DNA of 64,000 nucleotides, from NCBI RefSeq assembly GCF_031846485.1, contig NZ_JAVRHQ010000001.1:62001-126000 (forward strand), in the 5' to 3' direction. Position 1 is the stretch's first letter, and each line of letters starts with the position of its first letter. Positions 41,059-48,601 of this stretch are shown in pieces. Made by a program: the position numbers and the translations under genes. This stretch comes from Autumnicola tepida (GTDB lineage Bacteria > Bacteroidota > Bacteroidia > Flavobacteriales > Flavobacteriaceae). The notes below the pieces were generated by a model. That model saw only the letters and a list, made by a program, of their open reading frames with translations. It searched no databases and was not told the origin of the DNA.

Positions 41059-42078
41059 ATGAGAATAGACGTTAAAACCCTACCAGTAAGCGAAGTAATT
41101 CATGATTTAGCAGAGTCTTTAAACGCTCCCATTATTGATGGCAGTGGAGAAATAACTTTAAATCTTCCCGGGGAAGTTGGGGAAGGATACATAAGAGGTG
41201 CTAATTTTGATTCCGGGATTGGGATTATTACTTACAATTGCAAATTTTACCAGGATGTGGAAATTTGCTTTACTTTAAACTCTGTACATCCTCTTAAATT
41301 TATTTTTTGTTCTGAAGGTAAAGTGGGCCATTCATTTGAAGATTCCCATAAGATAAATAATATAGATACTTACCAGAACATTATAGTTTCCAGTAGCGGG
41401 TACAATGGGCATTCACTTCATTTTAAAGCGAACGAGGCTGCTCACGTGGCAAGCCTGGAAATAATAAGATCTATTTTTACTCACCGCGCCAATTATGACT
41501 TTAAAGATCTGGATCCTACTTTAAAAGAACTTTTTAAGGATGAGGTTTCTGAAAAGCAATTCTTTTACCAGGGGAACTACAGTATTAAGGCTGCCGATTT
41601 GATGGATGAGATTAACCGGGAGGATTTTACCGGCTTTTTACGCTCCCTCTTCCTTGAGGGAAAAGCTTTTCAAATGCTGGTAATACAGATTTCCCAATAT
41701 CAGGATGATGAAGATGAAGACAGGCTGCCCCAGATATTGAGGAAATCGGACATAGAGAAAGTAAATTATGTGGCGAAAAGAATACAGGGGGATCTTGGAA
41801 GTAATTTAACGGTGGAAGCCCTGGCTAAAGAGGCGGGGACAAATGTGAACAAACTGCAGGAAGGTTTTAAGTACGTTTACGACCTTACGGTAAATAAATA
41901 TATGCAGCATATTAAGTTAGAAGCAGCAAAGGATATGCTGATTAATTCTGAAAGGAATATATCAGAGATCGTAGTTGCTATAGGCCTTAATAACCGCAGT
42001 TATTTTTCAAAAATCTTCAAGGAAAAATATGGGGTTAATCCTAAATATTTTTTGAAGACAAGGAAAAAGCAGGATTGA
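41059..42078 (+). CDS. AraC-family transcriptional regulator
   Basis: A 339-residue protein with an N-terminal sensor-like part without clear family and a C-terminal AraC DNA-binding domain. The first HTH is about residues 250-275 (LTVEALAKEAGTNVNKLQEGFKYVYDLTVNKYM); the second is NISEIVVAIGLNNRSYFSKIFKEKYGVNPKYFLKTRKKQ, with the conserved 'G..N.SYFS..FK..G..P..F' text. It lies 25 bp upstream of cutC and may be co-transcribed with it. Ligand is unknown. Confidence 0.88.
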   Translation: MRIDVKTLPVSEVIHDLAESLNAPIIDGSGEITLNLPGEVGEGYIRGANFDSGIGIITYNCKFYQDVEICFTLNSVHPLKFIFCSEGKVGHSFEDSHKINNIDTYQNIIVSSSGYNGHSLHFKANEAAHVASLEIIRSIFTHRANYDFKDLDPTLKELFKDEVSEKQFFYQGNYSIKAADLMDEINREDFTGFLRSLFLEGKAFQMLVIQISQYQDDEDEDRLPQILRKSDIEKVNYVAKRIQGDLGSNLTVEALAKEAGTNVNKLQEGFKYVYDLTVNKYMQHIKLEAAKDMLINSERNISEIVVAIGLNNRSYFSKIFKEKYGVNPKYFLKTRKKQD

Positions 42079-42103
42079 TTTTTTTTGAAGCTTTATCTCT
42101 AAA

Positions 42104-42748
42104 ATGTCAAATTTTGCCAATTATATTAAAGAAGCTTGTGTAGAATCTTTGGAGCAGGCCATTGCTGCAGAAAAAAATGGCGCCCACAGAATAGAACTCT
42201 GTGCACACCTTGAACAGGACGGGTTAACACCTTCAAAGCAGTTGATAAGGAAGGTCAAATCTCAAGTTAACATTCCGGTGCGGGTTATGATACGTCCAGG
42301 GGCGGGAAATTTCATTTATTCTGAAGCAGAACTCGAAGAAATGAAAGCTTCAATTGAATTTTGTAAAAATGTCGGGGTAGAGGGCGTGGTCTTCGGAATT
42401 TTAAATGAAGATAAAACGCTTAACCTGAAAGCGATTTCAAGATTGGCCAAAATAGCCAAACCTCTAAAAGTGGCCATCCATAAAGCGATTGATGAAACAC
42501 CTGATATTTTAAAAGCTGTAGAAGAATTATCTAATATTGAAGAAGTAAACACGGTTCTGACCTCCGGAGGAAAAAATACCGCTGCTCAAGGCATTCCGGT
42601 TTTAAAACAAATGCTCAAGATTGCCAAAAACCGCCTGGAAATAATGCCGGCCGGAAATATAACCATCGAGAATATTGAAAATATTCACCGAGGGTTGGGA
42701 GCTAAAGCATACCACGGTAAATTGATTGTAGGAGAATTGGAACCCTAA
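42104..42748 (+). CDS. cutC: CutC-family protein
   Basis: TIM-barrel protein of the CutC family, historically linked to copper homeostasis. The sequence follows the family: KEACVESLEQAIAAEKNGAHRIELCAHLEQDGLTPSKQLI, VMIRPGAGNFIYSEAELEEM, GVVFGILNEDKTLN, VAIHKAIDETPD, EVNTVLTSGGKNTAAQGI and IMPAGNITIENI. At 214 residues it is slightly shorter than the roughly 245 of E. coli CutC. Its role in copper handling is disputed in the literature. Confidence 0.9.
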   Translation: MSNFANYIKEACVESLEQAIAAEKNGAHRIELCAHLEQDGLTPSKQLIRKVKSQVNIPVRVMIRPGAGNFIYSEAELEEMKASIEFCKNVGVEGVVFGILNEDKTLNLKAISRLAKIAKPLKVAIHKAIDETPDILKAVEELSNIEEVNTVLTSGGKNTAAQGIPVLKQMLKIAKNRLEIMPAGNITIENIENIHRGLGAKAYHGKLIVGELEP

Positions 42749-42785
42749 AAATTAGGGAAAAACCAAATTAGGTTTTTTAAAAAAT

Positions 42786-42826
42786 AAAGAACCCGCTTCA
42801 ACTATCTGAAACGGGTTCTTTTTATT
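42786..42826. terminator. bidirectional terminator between cutC and groEL
   Basis: AAAGAACCCG (42786-42795) pairs perfectly with CGGGTTCTTT (42812-42821), with inner TTCA/TGAA pairing. T-rich sequence follows on the plus strand and A-rich sequence precedes it, so it can serve both convergent genes. Confidence 0.88.
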
Positions 42827-42834
42827 ATAAAAAA

Positions 42835-42862
42835 GTCTAACGTCTAAAAGCTAACGTCTAAC
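42835..42862. repeat. heptamer tandem tract (4 x 7 bp)
   Basis: GTCTAAC, GTCTAAA, AGCTAAC, GTCTAAC in uninterrupted register. It lies between the terminator and the groEL stop codon. Confidence 0.75.
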
Positions 42863-42868
42863 TTCTTC

Positions 42869-44509
42869 TTACATCATTCCTGGCATTCCGCCACCCATTC
42901 CGCCTGGCATTCCACCGCCACCTGCGTTATCTTCAGGGATGTCGATCAATGCACACTCAGTAGTAAGGATCATTCCGGCAACAGATGCAGCGTTTTCAAG
43001 AGCTACACGGGTTACTTTCTTAGGATCGATAATACCGGCTTTCATCATATCAACAAAAGTATCGGTTTTAGCATCGTATCCATAGTCTTTTTCACCTTCA
43101 AGTACTTTATTGATTACTACAGATCCTTCGCCACCTGCGTTTTCAACAATCGTTCTTAGCGGAGCTTCGATTGCACGGGCAATAATCTGTATTCCTGTAC
43201 CTTCGTCTGTATTTATGGCTTCAAGAGCTTCAAGGGCTTTAATGGCGCGTACAAGTGCCACACCACCACCGGCTACAATGCCTTCTTCCACAGCCGCACG
43301 GGTTGCATGAAGCGCATCGTCCACACGATCTTTCTTCTCTTTCATCTCAACTTCAGAAGCAGCACCCACATAAAGTACGGCAACACCACCTGCTAGTTTA
43401 GCAAGACGCTCCTGTAGTTTCTCTCTGTCATAGTCAGAAGTAGTAGATTCTATCTGGGCTTTAATCTGGTTTACACGGTCCTGTATAGTTTGATTGTCTC
43501 CGGCACCGTTAACAATTGTGGTGTTATCCTTATCGATAGCCACTTTTTCTGCAGTACCTAACTGATCGATCGTAGCGTTTTCAAGGGTGAAGCCTCTTTC
43601 TTCAGAAATAACGGTACCTCCTGTAAGAAGCGCAATATCTTCCAGCATTGCTTTTCTTCTGTCTCCAAAACCAGGAGCTTTTACGGCAGCGATTTTAAGA
43701 GAACCTCTAAGTTTGTTTACCACTAAAGTAGCAAGGGCTTCGCCGTCTACATCTTCAGCAATAATTAAAAGTGGTTTCCCAGACTGGGCTACCGGCTCAA
43801 GAATTGGAAGAAGATCTTTCATCGCAGATATCTTCTTGTCGAACAAGAGGATATAAGGGTTTTCAAGATCTGCGGTCATTTTCTCACTGTTGGTCACAAA
43901 GTATGGAGAAAGATAACCTCTGTCAAACTGCATTCCCTCAACCACATCTACATAAGTATCTGTTCCTTTTGCTTCTTCAACGGTAATTACACCTTCTTTT
44001 CCAACTTTTCCGAAAGCCTCGGCGATCAATTCACCAATATGGTCATCATTATTAGCAGAAATAGAAGCAACCTGTTTTATTTTTTCAGAAGAATCCCCAA
44101 CTTCTTTGGTTTGATTGGCAAGATCTGCAGTTAATGCTTCCACTGCTTTGTCTATACCTCTCTTAAGATCCATCGGGTTTGCGCCCGCGGCTACGTTTTT
44201 AAGGCCTTCTTTAACGATAGCCTGAGCAAGAACGGTAGCAGTAGTCGTGCCGTCACCGGCAAGATCGTTGGTTTTGGAAGCTACTTCTTTCACCATTTGC
44301 GCTCCCATATTTTCGATTGGGTCTTCCAGCTCAATTTCTTTTGCAACGGTTACCCCATCTTTGGTAACGGTAGGCGCCCCAAAAGATTTACTGATAATCA
44401 CGTTACGGCCTTTTGGGCCTAAAGTTACTTTTACTGCATTTGCAAGTGCATCCACACCACGTTTAATTCCATCGCGTGCCTGAATGTCAAATTTTATATC
44501 TTTTGCCAT
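42869..44509 (-). CDS. groL: chaperonin GroEL (Hsp60)
   Basis: 60-kDa chaperonin of 546 residues, full length. MAKDIKFDIQARDGIKRGVDALANAVKVTLGPKGRNVII opens the equatorial domain, DGTTTATVLAQAIVKEG is the ATP site, VEEGIVAGGGVALVRA is conserved in the C-terminal equatorial half, and the protein ends with the GGM-rich tail (GGMPGGMGGGMPGMM). It lies 99 bp downstream of groES on the same strand. Confidence 0.99.
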   Translation of the reverse strand: MAKDIKFDIQARDGIKRGVDALANAVKVTLGPKGRNVIISKSFGAPTVTKDGVTVAKEIELEDPIENMGAQMVKEVASKTNDLAGDGTTTATVLAQAIVKEGLKNVAAGANPMDLKRGIDKAVEALTADLANQTKEVGDSSEKIKQVASISANNDDHIGELIAEAFGKVGKEGVITVEEAKGTDTYVDVVEGMQFDRGYLSPYFVTNSEKMTADLENPYILLFDKKISAMKDLLPILEPVAQSGKPLLIIAEDVDGEALATLVVNKLRGSLKIAAVKAPGFGDRRKAMLEDIALLTGGTVISEERGFTLENATIDQLGTAEKVAIDKDNTTIVNGAGDNQTIQDRVNQIKAQIESTTSDYDREKLQERLAKLAGGVAVLYVGAASEVEMKEKKDRVDDALHATRAAVEEGIVAGGGVALVRAIKALEALEAINTDEGTGIQIIARAIEAPLRTIVENAGGEGSVVINKVLEGEKDYGYDAKTDTFVDMMKAGIIDPKKVTRVALENAASVAGMILTTECALIDIPEDNAGGGGMPGGMGGGMPGMM

Positions 44510-44608
44510 TTTTTATTAATTTTTATTGTCTTCCGCCGCCGGGGCGGAAAGAATTGGTTAATTAATTTTTTAGTTGATCTTATATCGGGAATTTCCCGCA
44601 GAAAAGAT

Positions 44609-44884
44609 TTATACTATTGCAAGTATATCGTCTTCCCTCATGATTAAATAATCTGTACCTTCAAGTTTAAGTTCGGTACCGGCATATTTGCCATAAAGAA
44701 CCATGTCTCCAACATTCACGGTCATTTCGTGATCTTTTGTCCCTTTACCTACTGCCACAACTTTTCCTCGTTGTGGTTTTTCCTTAGCGGTTTCAGGAAT
44801 GTAAATTCCCGATGCAGTTTTTGTTTCAGCTGCTGCAGGCTCAATAAGAACTCTGTCTGAGAGCGGTTTAATGTTTAGTGCCAT
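44609..44884 (-). CDS. groES: co-chaperonin GroES (Hsp10)
   Basis: GroES of 91 residues: LNIKPLSDRVLIEPAAAETKTASGIYIPETAKEKPQRGKVVAVGKG and GDMVLYGKYAGTELKLEGTDYLIMREDDILAIV. The mobile loop (ETKTASGIYIPETAKEKP) is typical. First gene of the groES-groEL operon. The 140 bp upstream hold the promoter, but no consensus -33/-7 pair was identified. Confidence 0.99.
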   Translation of the reverse strand: MALNIKPLSDRVLIEPAAAETKTASGIYIPETAKEKPQRGKVVAVGKGTKDHEMTVNVGDMVLYGKYAGTELKLEGTDYLIMREDDILAIV

Positions 44885-44972
44885 TTTTTAATTTTATTTA
44901 GGTTAATTAATTTTTTAACTCGGTACAGTATAATTCGAAAATTGTGCCAGTGAAAAAAGACTGACAATTATC

Positions 44973-45005
44973 AAAAAAAAATGCCAGCTTGTCATAAGCT
45001 GGCAT
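44973..45005 (-). terminator. terminator of the secG operon
   Basis: ATGCCAGCTT (44981-44990) and AAGCTGGCAT (44996-45005) form a perfect 10-bp stem with a 5-base loop. On the minus strand it is followed by a T-run (plus-strand A-run 44973-44980), directly after secG. Confidence 0.92.
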
Positions 45006-45028
45006 CATTTCTATGGTGGTTAAATTCT

Positions 45029-45361
45029 TTATTGCTGATCTTCTACCGGTTGTTGTGGTGCAGGTTGCTGCGGTACATTCATCTCCACATCTTCATCGCT
45101 TTCAAAAACTCCCGAAGAAGAAGTGCCGTTGCCCATAATAGTCACATTAGAAAGTAAAATAAGCACCAGTAACAGTGTTGCCAGTGTCCAGGTACTTTTA
45201 TCCAGAAAATCATTGGTTTTCTGTACACCACCTACCTGTTGTCCTCCGCCGCCAAAGGAAGAAGAAAGGCCACCTCCCTTAGGATTTTGTACCATAATTA
45301 CCACGATTAGCAAAAATGCTACTATAACTATTAAAGCTAAAAAAATTGTGAATGTGCTCAT
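45029..45361 (-). CDS. secG: preprotein translocase subunit SecG
   Basis: SecYEG accessory subunit. Two membrane helices (residues 4-25 and 57-76) flank the conserved loop VQNPKGGGLSSSFGGGGQQVGGVQKTNDFLDKSTW. The C-terminal tail is Gln/Pro-rich and acidic, common in Bacteroidota. At 110 residues it is normal. It starts 2 bp after the TPR gene and ends the operon at a strong terminator. Confidence 0.95.
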   Translation of the reverse strand: MSTFTIFLALIVIVAFLLIVVIMVQNPKGGGLSSSFGGGGQQVGGVQKTNDFLDKSTWTLATLLLVLILLSNVTIMGNGTSSSGVFESDEDVEMNVPQQPAPQQPVEDQQ

Positions 45362-45363
45362 TA

Positions 45364-46287
45364 TCAGTCAGTATTGTTATCTTGTAATTTTTCTATTGCC
45401 CGAATTTGGTCTGCAAAGAAACCACTTTTTTCGGGATTTTTCAAAATTAATATTTTATATGCCTGGATGGCTTTTTTATAGTTTTTCTGCTCGAGGTAAA
45501 CCCGCGCCAGGGTCTCTGTCATCAGGGCTTCAGGGGCAATGGCATTACGCTCTGCCAGGTTGGCTTTGTTGGCAGATTTGCCTGGTTTTATTTTAGGGCT
45601 TTTGGAAATAAATTCGTCAATAAGATCAAATTTTTTGTTCTGCGGAAAAGTTTCTTCCCCGTTATCCTCATTTTCCTCTTCATTGCTATTTTCTGAAGAA
45701 TCTTCCCTCGCTACCGGTTTTGCTGAAGTAAGGCGCAGCCATTCCGAAAAAGAATGTGATTCTGAAGCATTAAAATCAAGCGGCTCCCCAATTCCCAGCT
45801 CTTCTTCTGCTGAAGGTTCTTCTGAAATTTGCGCTTTTTCAGCCTCTTCATTTGCTTCTTGCTGAGGAAGTTTTTCCGGACGTTCGAATAAAGCAGGATC
45901 CATCACCCTTTCAGATTCAGACTGCTTCATTTTTATAGCTTCATCTATAGCGATGCTGCGCTTGCCAAAAACCTCTTCGGCTTCAAAAACCGGAATTTCC
46001 TTCAGCCGTTTTTCCTGCTGCTTAATTTGTTCGGCAATTTTATTCTGATTGAATTCCGCAGAGGTGATGTAATCGAAAAGTATACTCCTGTCTGTGGTAT
46101 AGGCGGCGGCTTTTTTTAAGGCAGAATTGTAGCTGAAGGACTGGTGCTCTTTTAAGCCTTTAAGCCTTAGTGCTCTTGCCGCCTGAAAATAGGGATATTT
46201 TCTCAGGATTTCTTCAAAAAGTGAAGTGTCCCGGGCAGATACCTTTCCGGGATTCTCCAGCAAATATGTGAAATCCTTTATTTCCAT
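45364..46287 (-). CDS. TPR-containing protein between lptE and secG
   Basis: A 307-residue soluble protein with no signal peptide. The N-terminal part (KDFTYLLENPGKVSARDTSLFEEILRKYPYFQAARALRLKGL) looks helical and repeat-like. A long acidic, low-complexity middle (about residues 135-225) is followed by a C-terminal TPR unit (ETLARVYLEQKNYKKAIQAYKILILKNPEK). This gene position is common in Flavobacteriia, but the function is not known. It overlaps the lptE stop by 1 bp and precedes secG by 2 bp. Confidence 0.82.
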   Translation of the reverse strand: MEIKDFTYLLENPGKVSARDTSLFEEILRKYPYFQAARALRLKGLKEHQSFSYNSALKKAAAYTTDRSILFDYITSAEFNQNKIAEQIKQQEKRLKEIPVFEAEEVFGKRSIAIDEAIKMKQSESERVMDPALFERPEKLPQQEANEEAEKAQISEEPSAEEELGIGEPLDFNASESHSFSEWLRLTSAKPVAREDSSENSNEEENEDNGEETFPQNKKFDLIDEFISKSPKIKPGKSANKANLAERNAIAPEALMTETLARVYLEQKNYKKAIQAYKILILKNPEKSGFFADQIRAIEKLQDNNTD

Positions 46288-46790
46288 TACCAGTCAGTTA
46301 GAGCCGCGTTAAAAATATCCTGGGTTATGCGGGTAAAAATTTCGTCTACTGCGGTTTCCAGTTCGCTGCCCACCAGGGTCACGTTCGCGTCATAATCATA
46401 ATAAAAAGAGAACGTCCTTTCGAAATCTTTCTCCGGCTCCAGGGTGTTGTAGTAGCGCACATTCACGGCAATGGTGAGCCTGTTTTGCGCGGCGGTGTTA
46501 TCTGCCGTGGCCGTCATGGGAGCAATATAATAATCTACAATTTCTCCTTCAAATATGAGATCACCATTGTTGTTGGTGAGGTTAAGGTTGGTCTGGTTCA
46601 GGATTAAATCCTGAAGCGAAAGCGTGAATTGCCTCGCTATCCCTGGCTCCACCAGGTCTGCCTGGTTCTCAAAAAAGTTGACCTGGAAGGTTTCCGCGTT
46701 TCCAATATCGGCGCCTGTAAAAGAATAAATTCCGCAGGACTGCAGTGTCAATAGTAAAGCGGAGCAAAAAATTAACAGTGATTTTTTCAT
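46287..46790 (-). CDS. lptE: LptE-family LPS-assembly lipoprotein
   Basis: Outer-membrane lipoprotein that works with LptD to insert LPS. The signal and lipobox are MKKSLLIFCSALLLTLQSCG with Cys19, followed by IYSFTGADIGNAETFQVNFFENQADLVEPG, the usual Bacteroidota LptE opening. The rest is beta-strand-like, ending VDEIFTRITQDIFNAALTDW. At 167 residues it is typical. It lies between the sigma-54 activator gene and the TPR gene. Confidence 0.9.
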   Translation of the reverse strand: MKKSLLIFCSALLLTLQSCGIYSFTGADIGNAETFQVNFFENQADLVEPGIARQFTLSLQDLILNQTNLNLTNNNGDLIFEGEIVDYYIAPMTATADNTAAQNRLTIAVNVRYYNTLEPEKDFERTFSFYYDYDANVTLVGSELETAVDEIFTRITQDIFNAALTDW

Positions 46791-46841
46791 GATTTTTTAA
46801 AGGCTGTGGGCCATTATCTTTAATTGAAGAGGATTGTTTAT

Positions 46842-46871
46842 ACTCAACATTGAGCATTAAACATTAAACTT
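46842..46871. repeat. degenerate heptamer tandem tract (4 x 7 bp)
   Basis: TCAACAT, TGAGCAT, TAAACAT, TAAACTT (46844-46871) in uninterrupted register, between the sigma-54 activator gene and lptE. Confidence 0.65.
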
Positions 46872-46877
46872 TTCCAC

Positions 46878-48146
46878 TTAAAGGTTATATTGTTTTATTT
46901 TCCTGTAAAGTGTCCTTTCGCTTATGCCCAGTTCTTCGGCTGCGGCTTTGCGTTTCCCGCCGTGGCGTTCCAGGGATTTTTTTATAAGCTCCAGTTCCTT
47001 ATCCTGCAAAGAAAGTGTTTCTTCCTCCTGAATTTCTTCCGCGAAATAATATTTGTCCTTATTATTATCCTGAAGTTCGTGTTGCGGACTGTTCTGCGGA
47101 ATTTGTAATACTTCCATCCCGTCTTCTTCCAGTTCTTCCGTGTCTACATCTGTCCCGTCTTCGCCATAGATCTTTTGGATAAGGCCTTCATTTTCGTCCT
47201 GTACTTTCTGGGAATTGCCGTCTTCCATCAGCTTTAGGGTGAGTTTTTTAAGGTCGTTCAGGTCATTTTTCATGTCGAACAAAACCTTATAAAGAATTTC
47301 CCTCTCATTGCTGAAGTCTCCTTCTTTTCTTTTTTCTGAAATAATCGCGGGCAAATTACTGCCAATATCGGGAAGGTAATGCTTTAAACCTTCGGCATTA
47401 ATACTTCGCTCCTGTTCCAATACCGAAATTTGTTCGGCAATGTTCCGAAGCTGACGAATATTTCCGCCCCAGCGATACTTCTGAAGCAATTCCACCGCGT
47501 CGTCTTCCAGCCTGATGGTAGGCATCTTGTATTTAAGGGCAAAATCTGAAGCAAATTTTCTAAACAGCAGATGAATATCCCCTTTCCTGTCCCGCAGGGG
47601 AGGGAGGTTGATTTCCACTGTACTTAAACGGTAGTAAAGATCTTCCCGGAATTTTTCCTTTTTTATAGATTCGAACATGTTAATGTTGGTGGCGGCAACA
47701 ATGCGCACATTGGTTTTCTGAACTTTGGAAGACCCCACCTTTATAAATTCGCCATTTTCAAGAACACGCAAAAGCCTCACCTGTGTAGGTAGCGGCAATT
47801 CTCCAACTTCGTCAAGAAAAATGGTGCCGCCATCGGCCACTTCAAAATAACCGCTGCGGGTTTGGGTGGCGCCCGTAAAAGCGCCTTTTTCGTGCCCAAA
47901 AAGCTCACTGTCTATGGTTCCTTCGGGAATGGCCCCGCAGTTCACCGCTATGTATTTATTGTGTTTCCTGTGGGAAAGGGCGTGGATAATTTTTGGGATA
48001 CTTTCTTTTCCAACCCCGCTTTCCCCGGTAACCAGTACCGAAATATCCGTAGGGGCAACCTGAATGGCCTTCTCTACGGAGCGGTTGAGTTTTGGGTCAT
48101 CTCCAATAATGCCAAAGCGTTGTTTAATTGCTTGTACTGATTCCAT
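46878..48146 (-). CDS. sigma-54-dependent transcriptional activator
   Basis: AAA+ activator of sigma-54 polymerase, 422 residues, with no receiver or other sensor domain before the ATPase. Walker A is VTGESGVGKES, the sigma-54 contact loop is GAFTGATQ, Walker B is GGTIFLDEVGELP, and the arginine-finger region is FREDLYYRLSTVEINLPPLRDR. A C-terminal Fis-type HTH is seen at KSLERHGGKRKAAAEELGISERTLYRKIKQY. A long acidic linker (about residues 290-380) separates ATPase and HTH. The position between miaB and lptE is conserved in the class. Its 5' end overlaps the inserted four-helix-bundle gene by 23 bp. Confidence 0.95.
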   Translation of the reverse strand: MESVQAIKQRFGIIGDDPKLNRSVEKAIQVAPTDISVLVTGESGVGKESIPKIIHALSHRKHNKYIAVNCGAIPEGTIDSELFGHEKGAFTGATQTRSGYFEVADGGTIFLDEVGELPLPTQVRLLRVLENGEFIKVGSSKVQKTNVRIVAATNINMFESIKKEKFREDLYYRLSTVEINLPPLRDRKGDIHLLFRKFASDFALKYKMPTIRLEDDAVELLQKYRWGGNIRQLRNIAEQISVLEQERSINAEGLKHYLPDIGSNLPAIISEKRKEGDFSNEREILYKVLFDMKNDLNDLKKLTLKLMEDGNSQKVQDENEGLIQKIYGEDGTDVDTEELEEDGMEVLQIPQNSPQHELQDNNKDKYYFAEEIQEEETLSLQDKELELIKKSLERHGGKRKAAAEELGISERTLYRKIKQYNL

Positions 48147-48567
48147 TAGTTAGTCGTTTCAGGTTTTTAAGTTTCAGGTAGCGAAACTTATTGCCCTGGT
48201 AGTGTTTTTTATTTAGATACGAAATGAAATTTTTTAATTTCCCACTCAAATTTTCATAATCTTTTACAATCCTGTCAAATTCTTCTTTATCAATATAATT
48301 AAAGTCAAATACTCGGTGAAGTTGAGACCTTACTTCTCCAGCAGATCCCTTTGCTATAGAAAGAAATTGTCTAAATTCAAGATTCCCATCTCTTTCAAAT
48401 CCTTCAGCAATATTATCCATAATAGATCCGGAAGAGGATTTAATTTGATGTTTTAATTTAAAATCAGATTTTAATTCGGTCTCAATAGTTATAATATGGA
48501 TGATTTTCGCCAATCTTCTTGCTTCTTTCCATATTTCCAGGTCTTCAAATTTATTTACTGTGGCCAT
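48124..48567 (-). CDS. four-helix-bundle protein (S23 / 23S intervening-sequence family)
   Basis: Member of the four-helix-bundle family named for proteins encoded in 23S rRNA intervening sequences and related to Avd of diversity-generating retroelements. Typical text is KFEDLEIWKEARRLAKIIH, DFKLKHQIKSSSGSIMDNIAEGFERDGNLEFRQFLSIAKGSAGEVRSQLHRVFDF. About 115 residues match the family; the last 30 or so (HYQGNKFRYLKLKNLKRL...) come from a heptamer-repeat tract. The gene interrupts an otherwise conserved miaB-activator order and has heptamer repeats at both ends, suggesting insertion. Function unknown. Confidence 0.88.
   Translation of the reverse strand: MATVNKFEDLEIWKEARRLAKIIHIITIETELKSDFKLKHQIKSSSGSIMDNIAEGFERDGNLEFRQFLSIAKGSAGEVRSQLHRVFDFNYIDKEEFDRIVKDYENLSGKLKNFISYLNKKHYQGNKFRYLKLKNLKRLTNGISTSN
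48155..48189. repeat. degenerate heptamer tract at 3' end of the four-helix-bundle gene (5 x 7 bp)
   Basis: CGTTTCA, GGTTTTT, AAGTTTC, AGGTAGC, GAAACTT. It includes AAGTTTC, the reverse complement of the GAAACTT unit on the other side of the gene. The tract is translated as the C-terminus of the protein. Confidence 0.5.
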
Positions 48568-48571
48568 TTAT

Positions 48572-48601
48572 TTGAAACTTGAAACTTGAAACCTGGAACT
48601 T
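48572..48601. repeat. heptamer tandem tract at 5' end of the four-helix-bundle gene (4 x 7 bp)
   Basis: GAAACTT, GAAACTT, GAAACCT, GGAACTT (48574-48601), from just upstream of the four-helix-bundle start to the miaB stop codon. Confidence 0.8.

Noticed and set aside
44900..44960. Possible sigma-54 promoter upstream of groES (minus-strand CTGGCAC)
   Set aside because: The -24-like CTGGCAC is present, but the -12 part reads TCGAA instead of TTGCA, losing the essential GC. A chance match in AT-rich DNA is likely.
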